DNA from: Desulfolutivibrio sulfodismutans DSM 3696
GTDB lineage: Bacteria > Desulfobacterota > Desulfovibrionia > Desulfovibrionales > Desulfovibrionaceae
Reading direction: 5' to 3'
NCBI RefSeq assembly: GCF_013376455.1
Contig: NZ_CP045504.1
Location: 1,933,501 to 1,997,500 of the forward strand
DNA: 64,000 nucleotides
The position numbers and the translations under genes are program-made. The notes under the pieces were generated by a model, which saw nothing but the letters and a program-made list of their open reading frames with translations, did no database searches and was not told the origin of the DNA. Positions 1 through 9,939 of the stretch are shown in pieces. Numbering within the stretch: the first letter of the stretch is position 1; every line of letters begins with the position of its first letter.

Positions 1-165
1 CTGGGCAGCCGCTCCATCCCCCTGACCGCGCTCTTCCCGGCCGGGGCAGGGGCCTCGGCCCCTGTCGTGCTGCGCGACCTGTACACCGGCGCGGCCCTGG
101 TCGAGGCCATGGACGAGGCCTTCGACGCCGCCACGCCGACCGAGGCGAAAAAACCGTCGCCCTAA
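1..165 (+). CDS. C-terminal end of an unidentified protein (cut by window edge)
   Basis: Frame 1 is open from the first base and ends in TAA after 54 codons. The visible tail runs from LGSRSIPLTALF to a charged end, PTEAKKPSP. It contains no motif I recognise and no membrane segment. The next gene on the other strand (aguA) converges on it, leaving about 120 bases between the two stops. Codon use is strongly GC3-biased like the neighbours, which supports a real gene. Function not assigned. Confidence 0.6.
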   Translation: MGSRSIPLTALFPAGAGASAPVVLRDLYTGAALVEAMDEAFDAATPTEAKKPSP

Positions 166-287
166 GCCCCGCCTCCTGCGGAGAGAAGCCCTCGTCTTTC
201 GACGGCGGGGGCATGGCCTTTCCCGCCGCCACAATCGAGATCGACGCCGTCGGCCTTTTCCGCCGACCGCGTTCCGGCAGCCCCCGA

Positions 288-1346
288 TCAGCCCTCCCCC
301 GTGGGCTCCTCATGGGTCAGGCAGTGCACCGCGCCGAAGCCCCAGGCCAGCTCTACGGCGTGAACGCCGTGTACGGCGCGGCTGGGAAAGCAGTCGGCCA
401 CAATCGACAGGGCCTTGCGGTCGCCCGGATCGTTGAAGGTGGGAACCAGCACCACGTGGTTGCCGATGTAGAAATTGGCGTAGCTGGCCGGGAGCCGCAC
501 CCCTTTGTAGACCAGGGGGGCGGGCATGGGCAGGTCGATGACCGTCAAATGCGCCCCGGACGCCAGCCGCGCCCCGAAAAGCCGTTCCCGGTTCTCCGCC
601 AGGACGCGGTGGTTGACGTCGGACGGGTTGTCCTCGCGGCACAAGACCACCGTGTCCGGCCCCACGAAGCGGCAAAAATCGTCCACATGGCCGTGGGTGT
701 CGTCCCCGGCGATGCCCCGACCCAGCCAGATGGTGTTTTCCACGCCAAGATGCGCGGCAAAGACCGCTTCATAGTCCGCACGCCTAAGGCCGGGATTGCG
801 CACCTGGGTCGTCTGGTCCAGGAGGCATTCCTGCGTGGCTAAAAGGTCGCCCCGGCCGTTGCCGTCCACGGCCCCACCCTCCAGCACCACATGACGCCCC
901 GCGATGGTCGGTTCCTCCACGGCAAGCCCCAGGTGTCCGGCCACCACGGGAGCGGCGGCGAGGTCTTTTCGATGGTTGGGATATTTGCCCCAGCCGTTGA
1001 AGGCGAAGCGTACGGCGGTCAGGGGCGTAGCCGGTGCGTTCGACGTCCGCACGAAAAAGGGCAGGATGTCCCGGGTCCAGTTGCGGTCCAGGTCCATGGG
1101 GACGAACTCGACGTGCGACATGTCCGCGCCCGAATCCATGAGCATGCGGACGGCCTCGGCCCGGCGGCCGTCGCTTACGACGAAAAGCCGCACGGTCTGG
1201 GAGCGGGACAAAAGGCGGATCATCTCCACAAAGGCCCATTTGACGGCGGCGAACTTGCCCGGCCAGTCGTTTGGGTTGTGGGGCCAGCCGAGCCAGACCG
1301 CGCGTTGCGGGTCGAATTCGGCGGGCAGGCGTTTGGCGTTGGTCAT
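288..1346 (-). CDS. aguA: agmatine deiminase
   Basis: Hydrolyses agmatine to N-carbamoylputrescine and ammonia in the cytoplasm, a step of the arginine-decarboxylase route to putrescine. The 352-residue protein matches the PAD_porph/agmatine deiminase family end to end. It has the N-terminal AVWLGWPHNPNDWPG segment, the substrate-site EGGAVDGNG, the DDTHGHVDDF motif with catalytic His and Asp, and the C-terminal GAVHCLTHEEP carrying the nucleophilic Cys. Length is normal for the family. Its partner N-carbamoylputrescine amidase (aguB) lies about 4.3 kb away on the opposite strand at 5692-6579, so the pathway is local but split. The start used is the ATG before TNAKRLPAEFDP. Confidence 0.93.
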   Translation of the reverse strand: MTNAKRLPAEFDPQRAVWLGWPHNPNDWPGKFAAVKWAFVEMIRLLSRSQTVRLFVVSDGRRAEAVRMLMDSGADMSHVEFVPMDLDRNWTRDILPFFVRTSNAPATPLTAVRFAFNGWGKYPNHRKDLAAAPVVAGHLGLAVEEPTIAGRHVVLEGGAVDGNGRGDLLATQECLLDQTTQVRNPGLRRADYEAVFAAHLGVENTIWLGRGIAGDDTHGHVDDFCRFVGPDTVVLCREDNPSDVNHRVLAENRERLFGARLASGAHLTVIDLPMPAPLVYKGVRLPASYANFYIGNHVVLVPTFNDPGDRKALSIVADCFPSRAVHGVHAVELAWGFGAVHCLTHEEPTGEG

Positions 1347-1402
1347 GGCGTTCTCTCGTCATCCAAAAATGAAAGGGCGTGTTGGTTTGGTTGGTTGGCC
1401 GG

Positions 1403-1437
1403 GCGTCGGGGAGGGGCCGCAGGCCCCTCCCCGACGC
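1403..1437. terminator. strong GC hairpin between moeA and aguA
   Basis: A perfect 16-bp inverted repeat (GCGTCGGGGAGGGGCC, 3-nt loop, complement) lies just after the moeA stop. No T-run follows on either strand, so it could be a Rho-independent-like stop, an mRNA stabiliser, or a member of the dispersed palindrome family seen near 6.6, 28.5 and 31.6 kb. Confidence 0.55.
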
Positions 1438-1441
1438 TCCT

Positions 1442-2680
1442 CTACAGCGGCCGCACCGCCACGCGGCTACCGGCCTCCAGCCCTTCGCAGGCGGCGTCGA
1501 TGGCCACCAGGCCGTCGGCGTCGAGGAGGGTCTTGAGCAGTCCCGAGCGTCCGAGCACGGGATGCGCCAGGGGGATGTCGCCGCCGACGTATTCCAGGCG
1601 CACCCGGACGTGGTCTTCGCGGCCCGGTTTCGAGGCCAGATTGCGGGCCAGGGTGGCCGGAAAGGTGAAGGGTTTGCGGGTGAGCGCGTGAGGGTCGCCC
1701 ATGAGGCGTTCGACCAGGGGTTTGCCGAAAAGGGTCATGACCACCTGGGCGGAGGTGACCTGTCCGGGCAATCCGATGACGGGTTTGAGCCCCACGCGGG
1801 CCAGAATGGTGGGTTTGCCGGGGCTTACGGCCACGCCGTGGGCCAGGATCTCCGAATCGTGCAGGGCGGCCAGGGCGGCCAGGGTGAAGTCGCGCGCGCC
1901 CACGGAGCTGCCGCCGGACACGAGCACGGCGTCGCTGTCGGCCACGGCCAGGGCCAGGGCGGCGTGAATGGCCTGCTGGTCGTCGGGCACAAGCCCAAGC
2001 GCAACGGGCTTGGCCCCGAAATCGCGCAACAGGGCGCACAGGGCATGGGTGTTGACGTCGCGGATGCCCCCCGGCGGCGGCGTGGCATGGATGGGCGTCA
2101 GTTCGTCGCCGGTGGACAGGACGGCCACCCGGGGCCGGGCGCCGACGGCTGGGCAGGTAACCCCCAGGGCGGCCAGAAGGCCGATCTCCTGGGCGCGCAA
2201 CCGGCGTCCGGCGGGCAGGGCCACGACGCCGACGCGGGCGTCGTCGCCTCGGTGCATGACATGGTCGCCCGGGGCCGCGAACTTGCGAAACTCCACAACG
2301 CCCGCGCCCATGTCAAAGGTATGCTCGACCATGACCACGGCGTCGGCCCCTTCGGGGAGCATGCCGCCGGTGACGATGCGGGCGCAGGTTCCCGGAGGCA
2401 GGGGAGCGGAAGGGATGACGCCGATGGGCACGTCCATGGCGCAGTCCAGGTAGGCGGGGTTGGCCTCCCCGGCCCCGAAGACGTCGGCGGCGCGCACGGC
2501 ATAGCCGTCCATGGCCGCGCGGGAACGCGGCGGCACGTCCTCGGCGGCCACCACGTCCCGGGCCAGAAATCGCCCCCGGGCGGCGTCGAGCTCCACGGTT
2601 TCGGCGGCAAGCGGCGGGAACTGGCCCAGAAGCTCCAGAAACCGGGCCGGGGAGACGACGCGGAAAAAATCTTTGTTCAT
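1442..2680 (-). CDS. moeA: molybdopterin molybdenumtransferase MoeA
   Basis: Inserts molybdate into adenylylated molybdopterin to form the molybdenum cofactor. The 412 residues follow the MoeA layout: an N-terminal domain with RSRAAMDGYAVRA, a central domain with VLSTGDEL and VSGGSSVGARDF (the MPT-binding fold), PGKPTILARVG and GLPGQVTSAQVV, and a C-terminal beta domain. The start ATG overlaps the stop of the upstream glycosyltransferase gene (ATGA), so the two are translationally coupled. A second MoeA-type protein, fused to a binding domain, is encoded at 6688-8622. The tungsten and molybdenum formate dehydrogenases common in sulfate reducers could explain two copies; that is inference. Confidence 0.93.
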   Translation of the reverse strand: MNKDFFRVVSPARFLELLGQFPPLAAETVELDAARGRFLARDVVAAEDVPPRSRAAMDGYAVRAADVFGAGEANPAYLDCAMDVPIGVIPSAPLPPGTCARIVTGGMLPEGADAVVMVEHTFDMGAGVVEFRKFAAPGDHVMHRGDDARVGVVALPAGRRLRAQEIGLLAALGVTCPAVGARPRVAVLSTGDELTPIHATPPPGGIRDVNTHALCALLRDFGAKPVALGLVPDDQQAIHAALALAVADSDAVLVSGGSSVGARDFTLAALAALHDSEILAHGVAVSPGKPTILARVGLKPVIGLPGQVTSAQVVMTLFGKPLVERLMGDPHALTRKPFTFPATLARNLASKPGREDHVRVRLEYVGGDIPLAHPVLGRSGLLKTLLDADGLVAIDAACEGLEAGSRVAVRPL

Positions 2681-3726
2681 GGGAAGATCCCTGTGGGCTG
2701 TGGCCTGTGCAGCAGATCCGCGACATGAGCCAGGGCCTTTTCGATCTGGGGGGCGCTGGCGAAGCGCCGGGCGTTGTCCTGGCAGATTTTCGAAGGCACG
2801 CCAAGGGCCTCGCGCACGGCCCCGGGCAGTTCATCCGGAACGGTAAACAACACGCCGCCCCGGCCCAGGGTTTCCCGGCAGGCCCCCCGATCCAGGGCGG
2901 CCACGGGAATGCCGTTTACGTTGGCCTCCACGATGACCCGGCCGAAGGTTTCCTCGAACAGGGAGGCCACCACCAGGCAGGCCGTATGGGCATAGATGGG
3001 CCGCATGTCCGAGGCGTACCCAACATGCCGCACGGTGTTGCAGGCCGCCAACCGCGTTTCCCGGCCCGGCTCGAGGGGGCCGCAGATCAGGCAGGGACGT
3101 CCCAGCCGGGGGGCCTGCTCCAAAAAGAGGTCCACCCCTTTATGAGCCAGACCACTGGCCAGGGTGATGAACATCCGGGGCGACGCGCTCGGGACGGATG
3201 CCGCAAGATAGTCCTGTTCCTCAATGATCGGAAAAACCACCTCGGCCCGGATGCCGGAGAGTTCGCGCAGACGTCGTTTCATGTAGACGCTGTTGGCCAC
3301 CACCATGTCGGCCCGCTTCAGGGCGGACAGGTTGGCGGCGTAGTCGATGCTGCAGCCTTCGAAACACGCCTGGGGGGCATAGCCGATCAGATCCACCACG
3401 AACAGGCAGGTGCGCAGATTCCGGGCGAAGGCGCACTCCAGCACCTCCGTGCTGCCCCAGCCCTGGGTGATGACCAGGTCCGGGCGCGTCCAGTCCATGA
3501 GCTTTGCGGCCTCGGCCGCGAAATCCCGCACGACGCTGGCGAAAAAGGGCTCGCCGTCCACGGTGTGGGGCTGCCCGCCCGGCCGCAGCGCATTGACCGA
3601 GGTCACGTCGTATCCGGCCCGGGCCAGGGCCCGCAACAGGGGGACCATGCTCAGGCTGGCCCCGCCCACGGCCGGGAACAGATCCCGGGCGGCGAAGAGC
3701 AGGCGTCCTTGTGCGGGTCTGGCCAT
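2677..3726 (-). CDS. glycosyltransferase family 1-like protein
   Basis: A GT-B-fold glycosyltransferase of 349 residues, acceptor unknown. The N-terminal half has the PAVGGASLSMVPLLRALARAG segment typical of nucleotide-sugar glycosyltransferase N-domains. The C-terminal half has ASLFEETFGRVIVEANVNGIPV, the E-x7-E donor-binding motif of GT1/GT4 enzymes. I place the start at ATG 3726 because GGGAGG stands just upstream; an in-frame ATG 54 bases further up would run into glk. The stop overlaps moeA by 4 bases and glk ends 14 bases upstream, so glk, this gene and moeA look like one operon. Confidence 0.8.
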   Translation of the reverse strand: MARPAQGRLLFAARDLFPAVGGASLSMVPLLRALARAGYDVTSVNALRPGGQPHTVDGEPFFASVVRDFAAEAAKLMDWTRPDLVITQGWGSTEVLECAFARNLRTCLFVVDLIGYAPQACFEGCSIDYAANLSALKRADMVVANSVYMKRRLRELSGIRAEVVFPIIEEQDYLAASVPSASPRMFITLASGLAHKGVDLFLEQAPRLGRPCLICGPLEPGRETRLAACNTVRHVGYASDMRPIYAHTACLVVASLFEETFGRVIVEANVNGIPVAALDRGACRETLGRGGVLFTVPDELPGAVREALGVPSKICQDNARRFASAPQIEKALAHVADLLHRPQPTGIFP

Positions 3727-3740
3727 GATCCTCCCGGATA

Positions 3741-4757
3741 TCAGGAAGGCGGCGTGCGGCCAAGCAGCAGATGGGCGCACAGGGCCGCGCCGAAAAGCCC
3801 CATGTCGTGACGCCGGGCCAGGGACACCGGAATCGTGGATAAAAAACCGGCCATGGAGGGTGAATCGACGAATTCCTGGGCAAAACGCGGATGTGTGACC
3901 AGGAAAGGATTTTTGGCGGCCACGCCGCCGCTCAGGTACATCCCGCCCCCGGCCAGGACCGTCAGGGCATAATCCCGGGCCGCGCGGCCATAGAAGCCCG
4001 CAAACCAGGCCACGGTTTCGCTCTCCGGGGTGAGTTCCGCCGCCACCTCGGCCGGGGACAGGTCACGGCCGGTCAGGTAGCGGTGGACGAGCGACAGGCC
4101 AAGCCCCGACAGCACCACGTCGCCCCGGGGGTAGGGTTCGCCCGTGACCTCGGCCACAAGCCGTAGATAGTCCTGTTCCTCGCGGCGAAAAAAGCGTGAG
4201 GCATGGCCGCCCTCGGCCGAAAGCACCTGATGCCCGCCGCCCGCCAGGGGCACCAGGGCGGCCATGCCGAGCCCGGTACCCGCGCCCATGACCCCGCGCA
4301 CCTTGCCCGGGTTGAAGTAGCCGGGCAGGATTGACAGGGACTGTTCCGCGAGCGGCGTACGAAAGGCCTGGGCCTGGGCCGCAAAATCGTTGACCAGGGC
4401 TGCATTTTTGAGCCCGAAGCGCGGGCCGTCGCGATCCAGGTCCATGTCCCAGGCGATGTTGGCGAAGGTGCAGTGCTGCGCCGAGGCCGTGCCCATGACG
4501 CCCACCGGCCCGGACATGGGGCCGGGAACGGCGAAGACCGCCGCGTCGGCATCGGCTGGTCGCAAGGGGAAATCAGCCCCGCCCAGGGCCGCCAGCATAT
4601 CCGCAAAACACACCGCTTCGCGGGTGGACAGCCAAAGATTATGAGCCTGTTCGATGCGCCCGTCAGGATACGACAGGAAATGGCCGAAACGGCTGTTGGT
4701 GCCGCCGATGTCTGCGGCCAGAAGGTGCCTGACGCCGCCGTCCTTCTCCACCGTCAT
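3741..4757 (-). CDS. glk: glucokinase (ROK-independent Glk family)
   Basis: Phosphorylates glucose to glucose-6-phosphate with ATP. The 338 residues include the N-terminal phosphate loop LLAADIGGTNSRFG, LVNDFAAQAQAF with the catalytic Asp, the ATP-site GAGTGLGMAAL, and SAEGGHASRF, which carries the EGGH sugar-contact motif. The start at 4757 is preceded by GGGAGG at good spacing; longer in-frame extensions lack a ribosome site. Glycogen phosphorylase at 50397 indicates storage glucan metabolism in the same organism, though it makes glucose-1-phosphate. First gene of an apparent glk-glycosyltransferase-moeA operon. Confidence 0.88.
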   Translation of the reverse strand: MTVEKDGGVRHLLAADIGGTNSRFGHFLSYPDGRIEQAHNLWLSTREAVCFADMLAALGGADFPLRPADADAAVFAVPGPMSGPVGVMGTASAQHCTFANIAWDMDLDRDGPRFGLKNAALVNDFAAQAQAFRTPLAEQSLSILPGYFNPGKVRGVMGAGTGLGMAALVPLAGGGHQVLSAEGGHASRFFRREEQDYLRLVAEVTGEPYPRGDVVLSGLGLSLVHRYLTGRDLSPAEVAAELTPESETVAWFAGFYGRAARDYALTVLAGGGMYLSGGVAAKNPFLVTHPRFAQEFVDSPSMAGFLSTIPVSLARRHDMGLFGAALCAHLLLGRTPPS

Positions 4758-4950
4758 GTCGCCTCCCTGTTGCGGACGCCAACGGCCCGCCAAAAAACGA
4801 TATCCGGCCTTGATGCCGCACGCGATTGCGGATACCTCAAGGCCGCCGCCCGAAAGCATGCCCGGCGGCCATGGATGCGTCATGACCGATTCGTGGCGGT
4901 CATGCTAACACAGCGCCATCGGAAAGAAAAACCCGGGAAAAGGCCCGACC

Positions 4951-5586
4951 ATGACCGATATCCCCGCCTTTTTCGCCGCCGGAGCGGCGCTCGGGGCCAG
5001 CGCCGGGTTCTCCCCGGGGCCCCTTTTGACCCTGGTCATGGCCCAGACCCTGGCCCATGGGCCGCGCGAGGGCGTCAAGGTGGCCATGGCCCCCTTGCTC
5101 ACCGACATCCCCATGCTCGCGGCATCCCTTTTGGCCCTGTCCTTCGTACAGGACCGCCCCGCCATCCTGGGCGCGCTGTCCCTGGCCGGGGCCGCCGTGG
5201 TGGCGTTCTACGGCTGGGAATGCCTGCGCGCCCGGCCCCTCTCCCTGCCGGATATCCGCGTCGCGCCTGGGTCGCTCAAAAAAGGCGTCATCGCCAACTT
5301 TTTAAATCCCCACCCCTATGTCTTCTGGGCCACCGTGGGCGCGCCTGCCACCCTGGCCGCAGCCCGCTCCCCGGGAGGCCTCGCCGCCGCAGCCGCGTTC
5401 CTCGGCGGCTTCTACCTGTGCCTGGTGGGGGCCAAGGTCTGCGCGGCGCTTGTGACCGGCCGCTTCCGCGCCTTTCTGGGCAGCCGGGGCTACGCCCTGC
5501 TCATGCGGCTTCTGGGGCTGGCCCTTTTCGCCTTCGCCGCGCTTTTCGTGCGCGACGCCGGGCAGTTCTTCGGACTCGTCCCCTGA
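4951..5586 (+). CDS. LysE/RhtB-family exporter
   Basis: Inner-membrane amino-acid-type efflux protein of 211 residues with about six hydrophobic segments. The N-terminus SAGFSPGPLLTLVMAQTL matches the PGP signature of the LysE/RhtB family, and FLNPHPYVFWATVGAP is the second family hallmark (NP in a central helix). Substrate cannot be read from sequence. It is divergent from glk and lies upstream of aguB on the same strand, with a gap of about 105 bases. A role in amine or amino-acid export is possible but unproven. Confidence 0.82.
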   Translation: MTDIPAFFAAGAALGASAGFSPGPLLTLVMAQTLAHGPREGVKVAMAPLLTDIPMLAASLLALSFVQDRPAILGALSLAGAAVVAFYGWECLRARPLSLPDIRVAPGSLKKGVIANFLNPHPYVFWATVGAPATLAAARSPGGLAAAAAFLGGFYLCLVGAKVCAALVTGRFRAFLGSRGYALLMRLLGLALFAFAALFVRDAGQFFGLVP

Positions 5587-5691
5587 CCCCGCGCCAAGCG
5601 TTCCCCTGCGCCTTCCGCCAGCCTTGAGCTATGCCGTGAATGGCCATATAACATCACCCATTCGTACAGACCCGCCAGGCAAGGAGACCCC

Positions 5692-6579
<888 letters not shown>

Positions 6580-6581
6580 GT

Positions 6582-6646
6582 GCGTCGGGGAGTGGCCTGC
6601 GGCCCCTCCCCGTACCCCTCCCCGCCCGGGGGGAATCATTCCCCCC
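6582..6646. repeat. dispersed palindromic repeat, inverted copy
   Basis: The stretch just after aguB holds an imperfect copy of the GCGTCGGGGAG hairpin seen at 1403-1437, then GGGGGGAAT-C-ATTCCCCCC (6628-6646), a perfect 9-bp palindrome around one base. The same element occurs in the opposite orientation at 28497-28551 and 31612-31665. It is intergenic in all places, like REP/BIME-type repeats. Confidence 0.65.
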
Positions 6647-6687
6647 GACCCCCCCGAATACATGAACCATACTCCCGGGATACCACT

Positions 6688-8622
6688 ATGAAGCGTAATA
6701 TTTATCTCAAGATGATTCCGCTGGAAGAGGCTGTCGCGCGCGCCAAAAACGCCCTGGACCGCCAGTCCCTGGTCGGCGTCGAGACCATCGCGGTGGAACG
6801 CGCTACAGGCCGCGTCACCGCCGAACCGGTCATCGCCCGCTATTCTTCGCCCACCTTCCACGGCGCGGCCATGGACGGCATCGCCGTGCGGGCCGCGTCC
6901 ACCTTCGCCGCCCGCGAGGGCGCACCCGTGCGCCTGGCCCCCGGCCGCGACTTCGCCTTCGTCAATACCGGCAACCGCCTGCCGGACGGCATGGACGCCG
7001 TGATCATGATCGAAAACGTGGTCATGGACGGCGACACCACCGCCATCGAGGCCCCGGCCGCGCCCTGGTCGCACGTCCGGCGCATCGGCGAGGACATCGT
7101 GGCCACCGAAATGATCCTGCCGCGCCATCGCCGCATCACCCCCTACGACGTGGGGGCGCTTTTGTCCTGCGGGGTCTACGACATCGCGGTCTACGAGACG
7201 GTGCGCATCGCCATCATCCCCACCGGCGACGAGATCATGGACTTTACCTTGCGCCCCGAACCGGGGCCGGGGCAGGTGGTGGAGAGCAATTCCATGATGC
7301 TGTGCGCCCTGGCCGAATCGTTGGGATTTTCCGCCCGCCGCCTGCCGCCCGTGCCCGACGACCCCGAGGCCCTGGCTGCGGCCTTCGAGTCGGCGCTCTC
7401 CTCGGACGTCCACGCCGTGGTGCTGGTGGCCGGATCGTCGGCCGGGAGCAAGGATTTCTCCCGCTCCACCATCGCCCGCTTCGGCGAGGTGTTGGTGCAT
7501 GGCGTGTCGGCCATGCCGGGCAAGCCGTCGATTCTGGGCGTGTGCCGGGGCAAGCTGGCCGTGGGCGCGCCGGGCTATCCGGTCAGCGCCGTGGTCTGCT
7601 TCGAGGAGCTTTTGAGCCCCGTGTGCGCCTGGCTGGGCCGCGCCGCCCCCACATGCCGCCAGACCATCCCGGTGCGGCTGGCCCGGGCCATGCCGTCCCG
7701 GCTGGGACTTGTGGAATTCGTGCGGCTGGCCGTGGGCCGGGTGGGTGAAACCTATGTCGGCCTGCCGCTTGGGCGCGGGGCGGGCATGATGACCACCCTG
7801 ACCAAGGCCCAGGCCGTAACCCGCATCCCGGCCGACGCCGAGGGCGTGGAGGCCGGAAAAATGGTCCGCGCCGAACTTCTGGTGGAGTCCGACGACCTGG
7901 ACCGGACGCTGGTGGCCGTGGGCAGCCACGACAACACCCTGGACATCCTGGCGGACATGCTCATGCGCCAGGACGAACCGGTGCGGCTGGCGTCGAGCCA
8001 TGTGGGCAGCATGGGGGGACTTACGGCGCTCAAATCCGGCGCGGCCCTGCTGGCCGGATCGCACCTGTTCGATCCGGAGACGGGCGACTTCAATTTCCCG
8101 TTTTTGGCCAAACACCTGCCGGGCATGGATCTGGTGGCCGTGAACCTGGCCCTGCGGCATCAGGGATTCATCGTCGCCCCGGGCAACCCCAAGGGCATCC
8201 GGGGCGTGGCCGAGCTTGCCCGGCCCGGGGTGCGCTTCGTGAACCGGCAAAAGGGCGCGGGGACGCGGATTTTATTTGACCACCATCTGCGCGCAGCAGG
8301 CGTTGATCCCGGACAGGTGGCGGGCTACGGCCACGAGGAATTCACGCACATGGCCGTGGCCGTGAACGTGCAGACCGGCGCGGCGGATTGCGGCATGGGG
8401 GTCTATTCGGCGGCCAAGGCCCTGTCGCTGGATTTTCTGCCCGTGGCCCGGGAACGCTACGACCTGATCATTCCCCGGGCCTACCTGGACGATCCGAAAA
8501 TCCAGGCGGTCCTGGCGGTCATCGGCACGGACGAGTTCAAGGCCCGGGTGGCGGCCCTGGGCGGCTACGAGACGCAGCTCACGGGCCGGTTCATGGCCCC
8601 GGGCATGGGGCTTGGGGAATAG
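6688..8622 (+). CDS. MoeA-like molybdenum cofactor protein fused to a periplasmic-binding-like domain
   Basis: 644 residues in two parts. Residues 1 to about 405 are a MoeA module (FHGAAMDGIAVRA, IIPTGDEIMDF, VAGSSAGSKDFS, PGKPSILGV, GAPGYPVSAVV). Residues about 425-640 match the PBP_like/LysR-substrate type domain found fused to MoeA in anaerobes (SSHVGSMGGL, FVNRQKGAGTRILFD, GHEEFTHMAVA, YDLIIPRAYLDD). The second domain resembles molybdate/tungstate-binding folds and may sense or deliver the oxyanion. A separate single-domain MoeA is at 1442-2680. The start at ATG 6688 (MKRNIYLK) was chosen because family similarity begins there; upstream in-frame sequence is the repeat element. Confidence 0.88.
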   Translation: MKRNIYLKMIPLEEAVARAKNALDRQSLVGVETIAVERATGRVTAEPVIARYSSPTFHGAAMDGIAVRAASTFAAREGAPVRLAPGRDFAFVNTGNRLPDGMDAVIMIENVVMDGDTTAIEAPAAPWSHVRRIGEDIVATEMILPRHRRITPYDVGALLSCGVYDIAVYETVRIAIIPTGDEIMDFTLRPEPGPGQVVESNSMMLCALAESLGFSARRLPPVPDDPEALAAAFESALSSDVHAVVLVAGSSAGSKDFSRSTIARFGEVLVHGVSAMPGKPSILGVCRGKLAVGAPGYPVSAVVCFEELLSPVCAWLGRAAPTCRQTIPVRLARAMPSRLGLVEFVRLAVGRVGETYVGLPLGRGAGMMTTLTKAQAVTRIPADAEGVEAGKMVRAELLVESDDLDRTLVAVGSHDNTLDILADMLMRQDEPVRLASSHVGSMGGLTALKSGAALLAGSHLFDPETGDFNFPFLAKHLPGMDLVAVNLALRHQGFIVAPGNPKGIRGVAELARPGVRFVNRQKGAGTRILFDHHLRAAGVDPGQVAGYGHEEFTHMAVAVNVQTGAADCGMGVYSAAKALSLDFLPVARERYDLIIPRAYLDDPKIQAVLAVIGTDEFKARVAALGGYETQLTGRFMAPGMGLGE

Positions 8623-8759
8623 GCGATAAAGGGGGGCGCGGCCCCGGGACGAAACTTTTCCCGGAGCCTTCTCCATCCGTCACCCGCCATTGACCGCCCC
8701 TTGCCCGGGCCTCTATACTCCGACTCCCGACAAACCCTTTCACCCTACCCGGCAGCCCC

Positions 8760-9560
8760 ATGTTCGCCAGCCTCGAAACCCTGCACCCCACTGTCCAGGC
8801 CCTACTGGCCGGGTGTTTCACCTGGGGGGTGACTGCGCTTGGCGCGGCCCTGGTCTTTTTCACCAGGACCGTGAACAAGCTTTTGCTCGATCTCATGCTC
8901 GGCTTTGCCGGGGGCGTGATGGTCGCGGCCAGCTTCTGGTCGCTTCTGGCCCCGGCCATCGAGATGTCCGACGGGTCGTTTCTTCCGGCCGTGATCGGGT
9001 TTCTGGGCGGGGGCCTGTTTTTGCGCTTGGTGGATTATGTCCTGCCCCACCTGCACCTGAACATGCCGCTCAAAAAGGCCGAGGGCATCCACACCACCTG
9101 GCGTCGGAGCGTGCTTTTGGTTTTGGCCATCACCCTGCACAACATCCCCGAGGGCCTGGCCGTGGGCGTGGCTTTCGGCGGCGCTGCGGCCGGGCTGCCC
9201 TCGGCCTCCCTGGCCGGGGCCGTGGCCCTGGCCCTGGGCATCGGCCTGCAGAACTTCCCCGAGGGGCTGGCTGTGTCCGCTCCCCTTCGCCGGGAGGGCT
9301 TTTCCCGCTTCAAAAGCTTCTGGTACGGCCAGATGTCCGGGATCGTGGAACCGGTCTTCGCGGTGATCGGGGCCGCGGTGGTGATGGTGGCTCGCCCGAT
9401 TCTGCCCTATGCCCTGGCCTTCGCCGCCGGGGCCATGATCTTTGTGGTGGTGGAGGAGGTGGTGCCCGAGTCCCAGGCCGGGGGCAACGCCGACCTGGCC
9501 ACCCTGGCCTTTCTTGGCGGATTTGCGGTCATGATGGGCCTGGATGTGGGGCTTGGCTGA
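8760..9560 (+). CDS. ZIP-family metal transporter (GufA type)
   Basis: Inner-membrane divalent metal (zinc or iron) transporter of 266 residues with about eight membrane helices. The two paired metal-binding helices are plain: [16 protein letters not shown] and [15 protein letters not shown], the HNxPEG and xNxPEG signatures of the GufA branch. Direction and metal are not certain from sequence. A short gap of about 100 bases separates it from a half-size GDT1-type gene, itself a cation-transport family, so metal handling may be the common theme of 8760-9932. Confidence 0.88.
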   Translation: MFASLETLHPTVQALLAGCFTWGVTALGAALVFFTRTVNKLLLDLMLGFAGGVMVAASFWSLLAPAIEMSDGSFLPAVIGFLGGGLFLRLVDYVLPHLHLNMPLKKAEGIHTTWRRSVLLVLAITLHNIPEGLAVGVAFGGAAAGLPSASLAGAVALALGIGLQNFPEGLAVSAPLRREGFSRFKSFWYGQMSGIVEPVFAVIGAAVVMVARPILPYALAFAAGAMIFVVVEEVVPESQAGGNADLATLAFLGGFAVMMGLDVGLG

Positions 9561-9659
9561 CGGCGCGGCCGCGCGCGCTTTTTCGATGAACGGCCTGCGG
9601 CTTTTCGACTTCTGCGCGCGGGGGAATCCTGCAGAATACGGATTGAAGGATTGCGAATC

Positions 9660-9932
9660 ATGGATTGGAAGCTTTTGGCGACAACCTTCGCCACGCTGTT
9701 CGTGGCCGAACTGGGCGACAAGACGCAGCTGGCCTGTGTCCTTTTGGCGGCCGACTCCAAAAAGCCCTGGACCGTGTTTCTGGGGTCTTCCCTGGCCCTG
9801 GTGTCCGTCAGCCTCATCGGCGTCCTGTTCGCCAGCCTCATCTGCCAGTACATCTCCCCGGTGATCATGAAGAAAGTCGCGGCCGTGGGCTTTGTGATCA
9901 TGGGCACGCTCATCTACTTCGACAAACTGTGA
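9660..9932 (+). CDS. half-size GDT1/UPF0016 membrane protein
   Basis: A 90-residue membrane protein with three predicted helices and the family signature ELGDKTQLA near residue 16 (E-x-G-D-K-T). The GDT1/TMEM165 family moves Mn2+ or Ca2+; full proteins have two such repeats, while half-size bacterial members are thought to pair. Only one half is seen here. I use ATG 9660, with GAAGGA nine bases upstream; a TTG at 9651 would add three residues. The candidate selenoprotein gene starts 7 bases after its stop, with GAGG in the gap, so the two are probably co-transcribed. Confidence 0.8.
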   Translation: MDWKLLATTFATLFVAELGDKTQLACVLLAADSKKPWTVFLGSSLALVSVSLIGVLFASLICQYISPVIMKKVAAVGFVIMGTLIYFDKL

Positions 9933-9939
9933 GGCGGAC

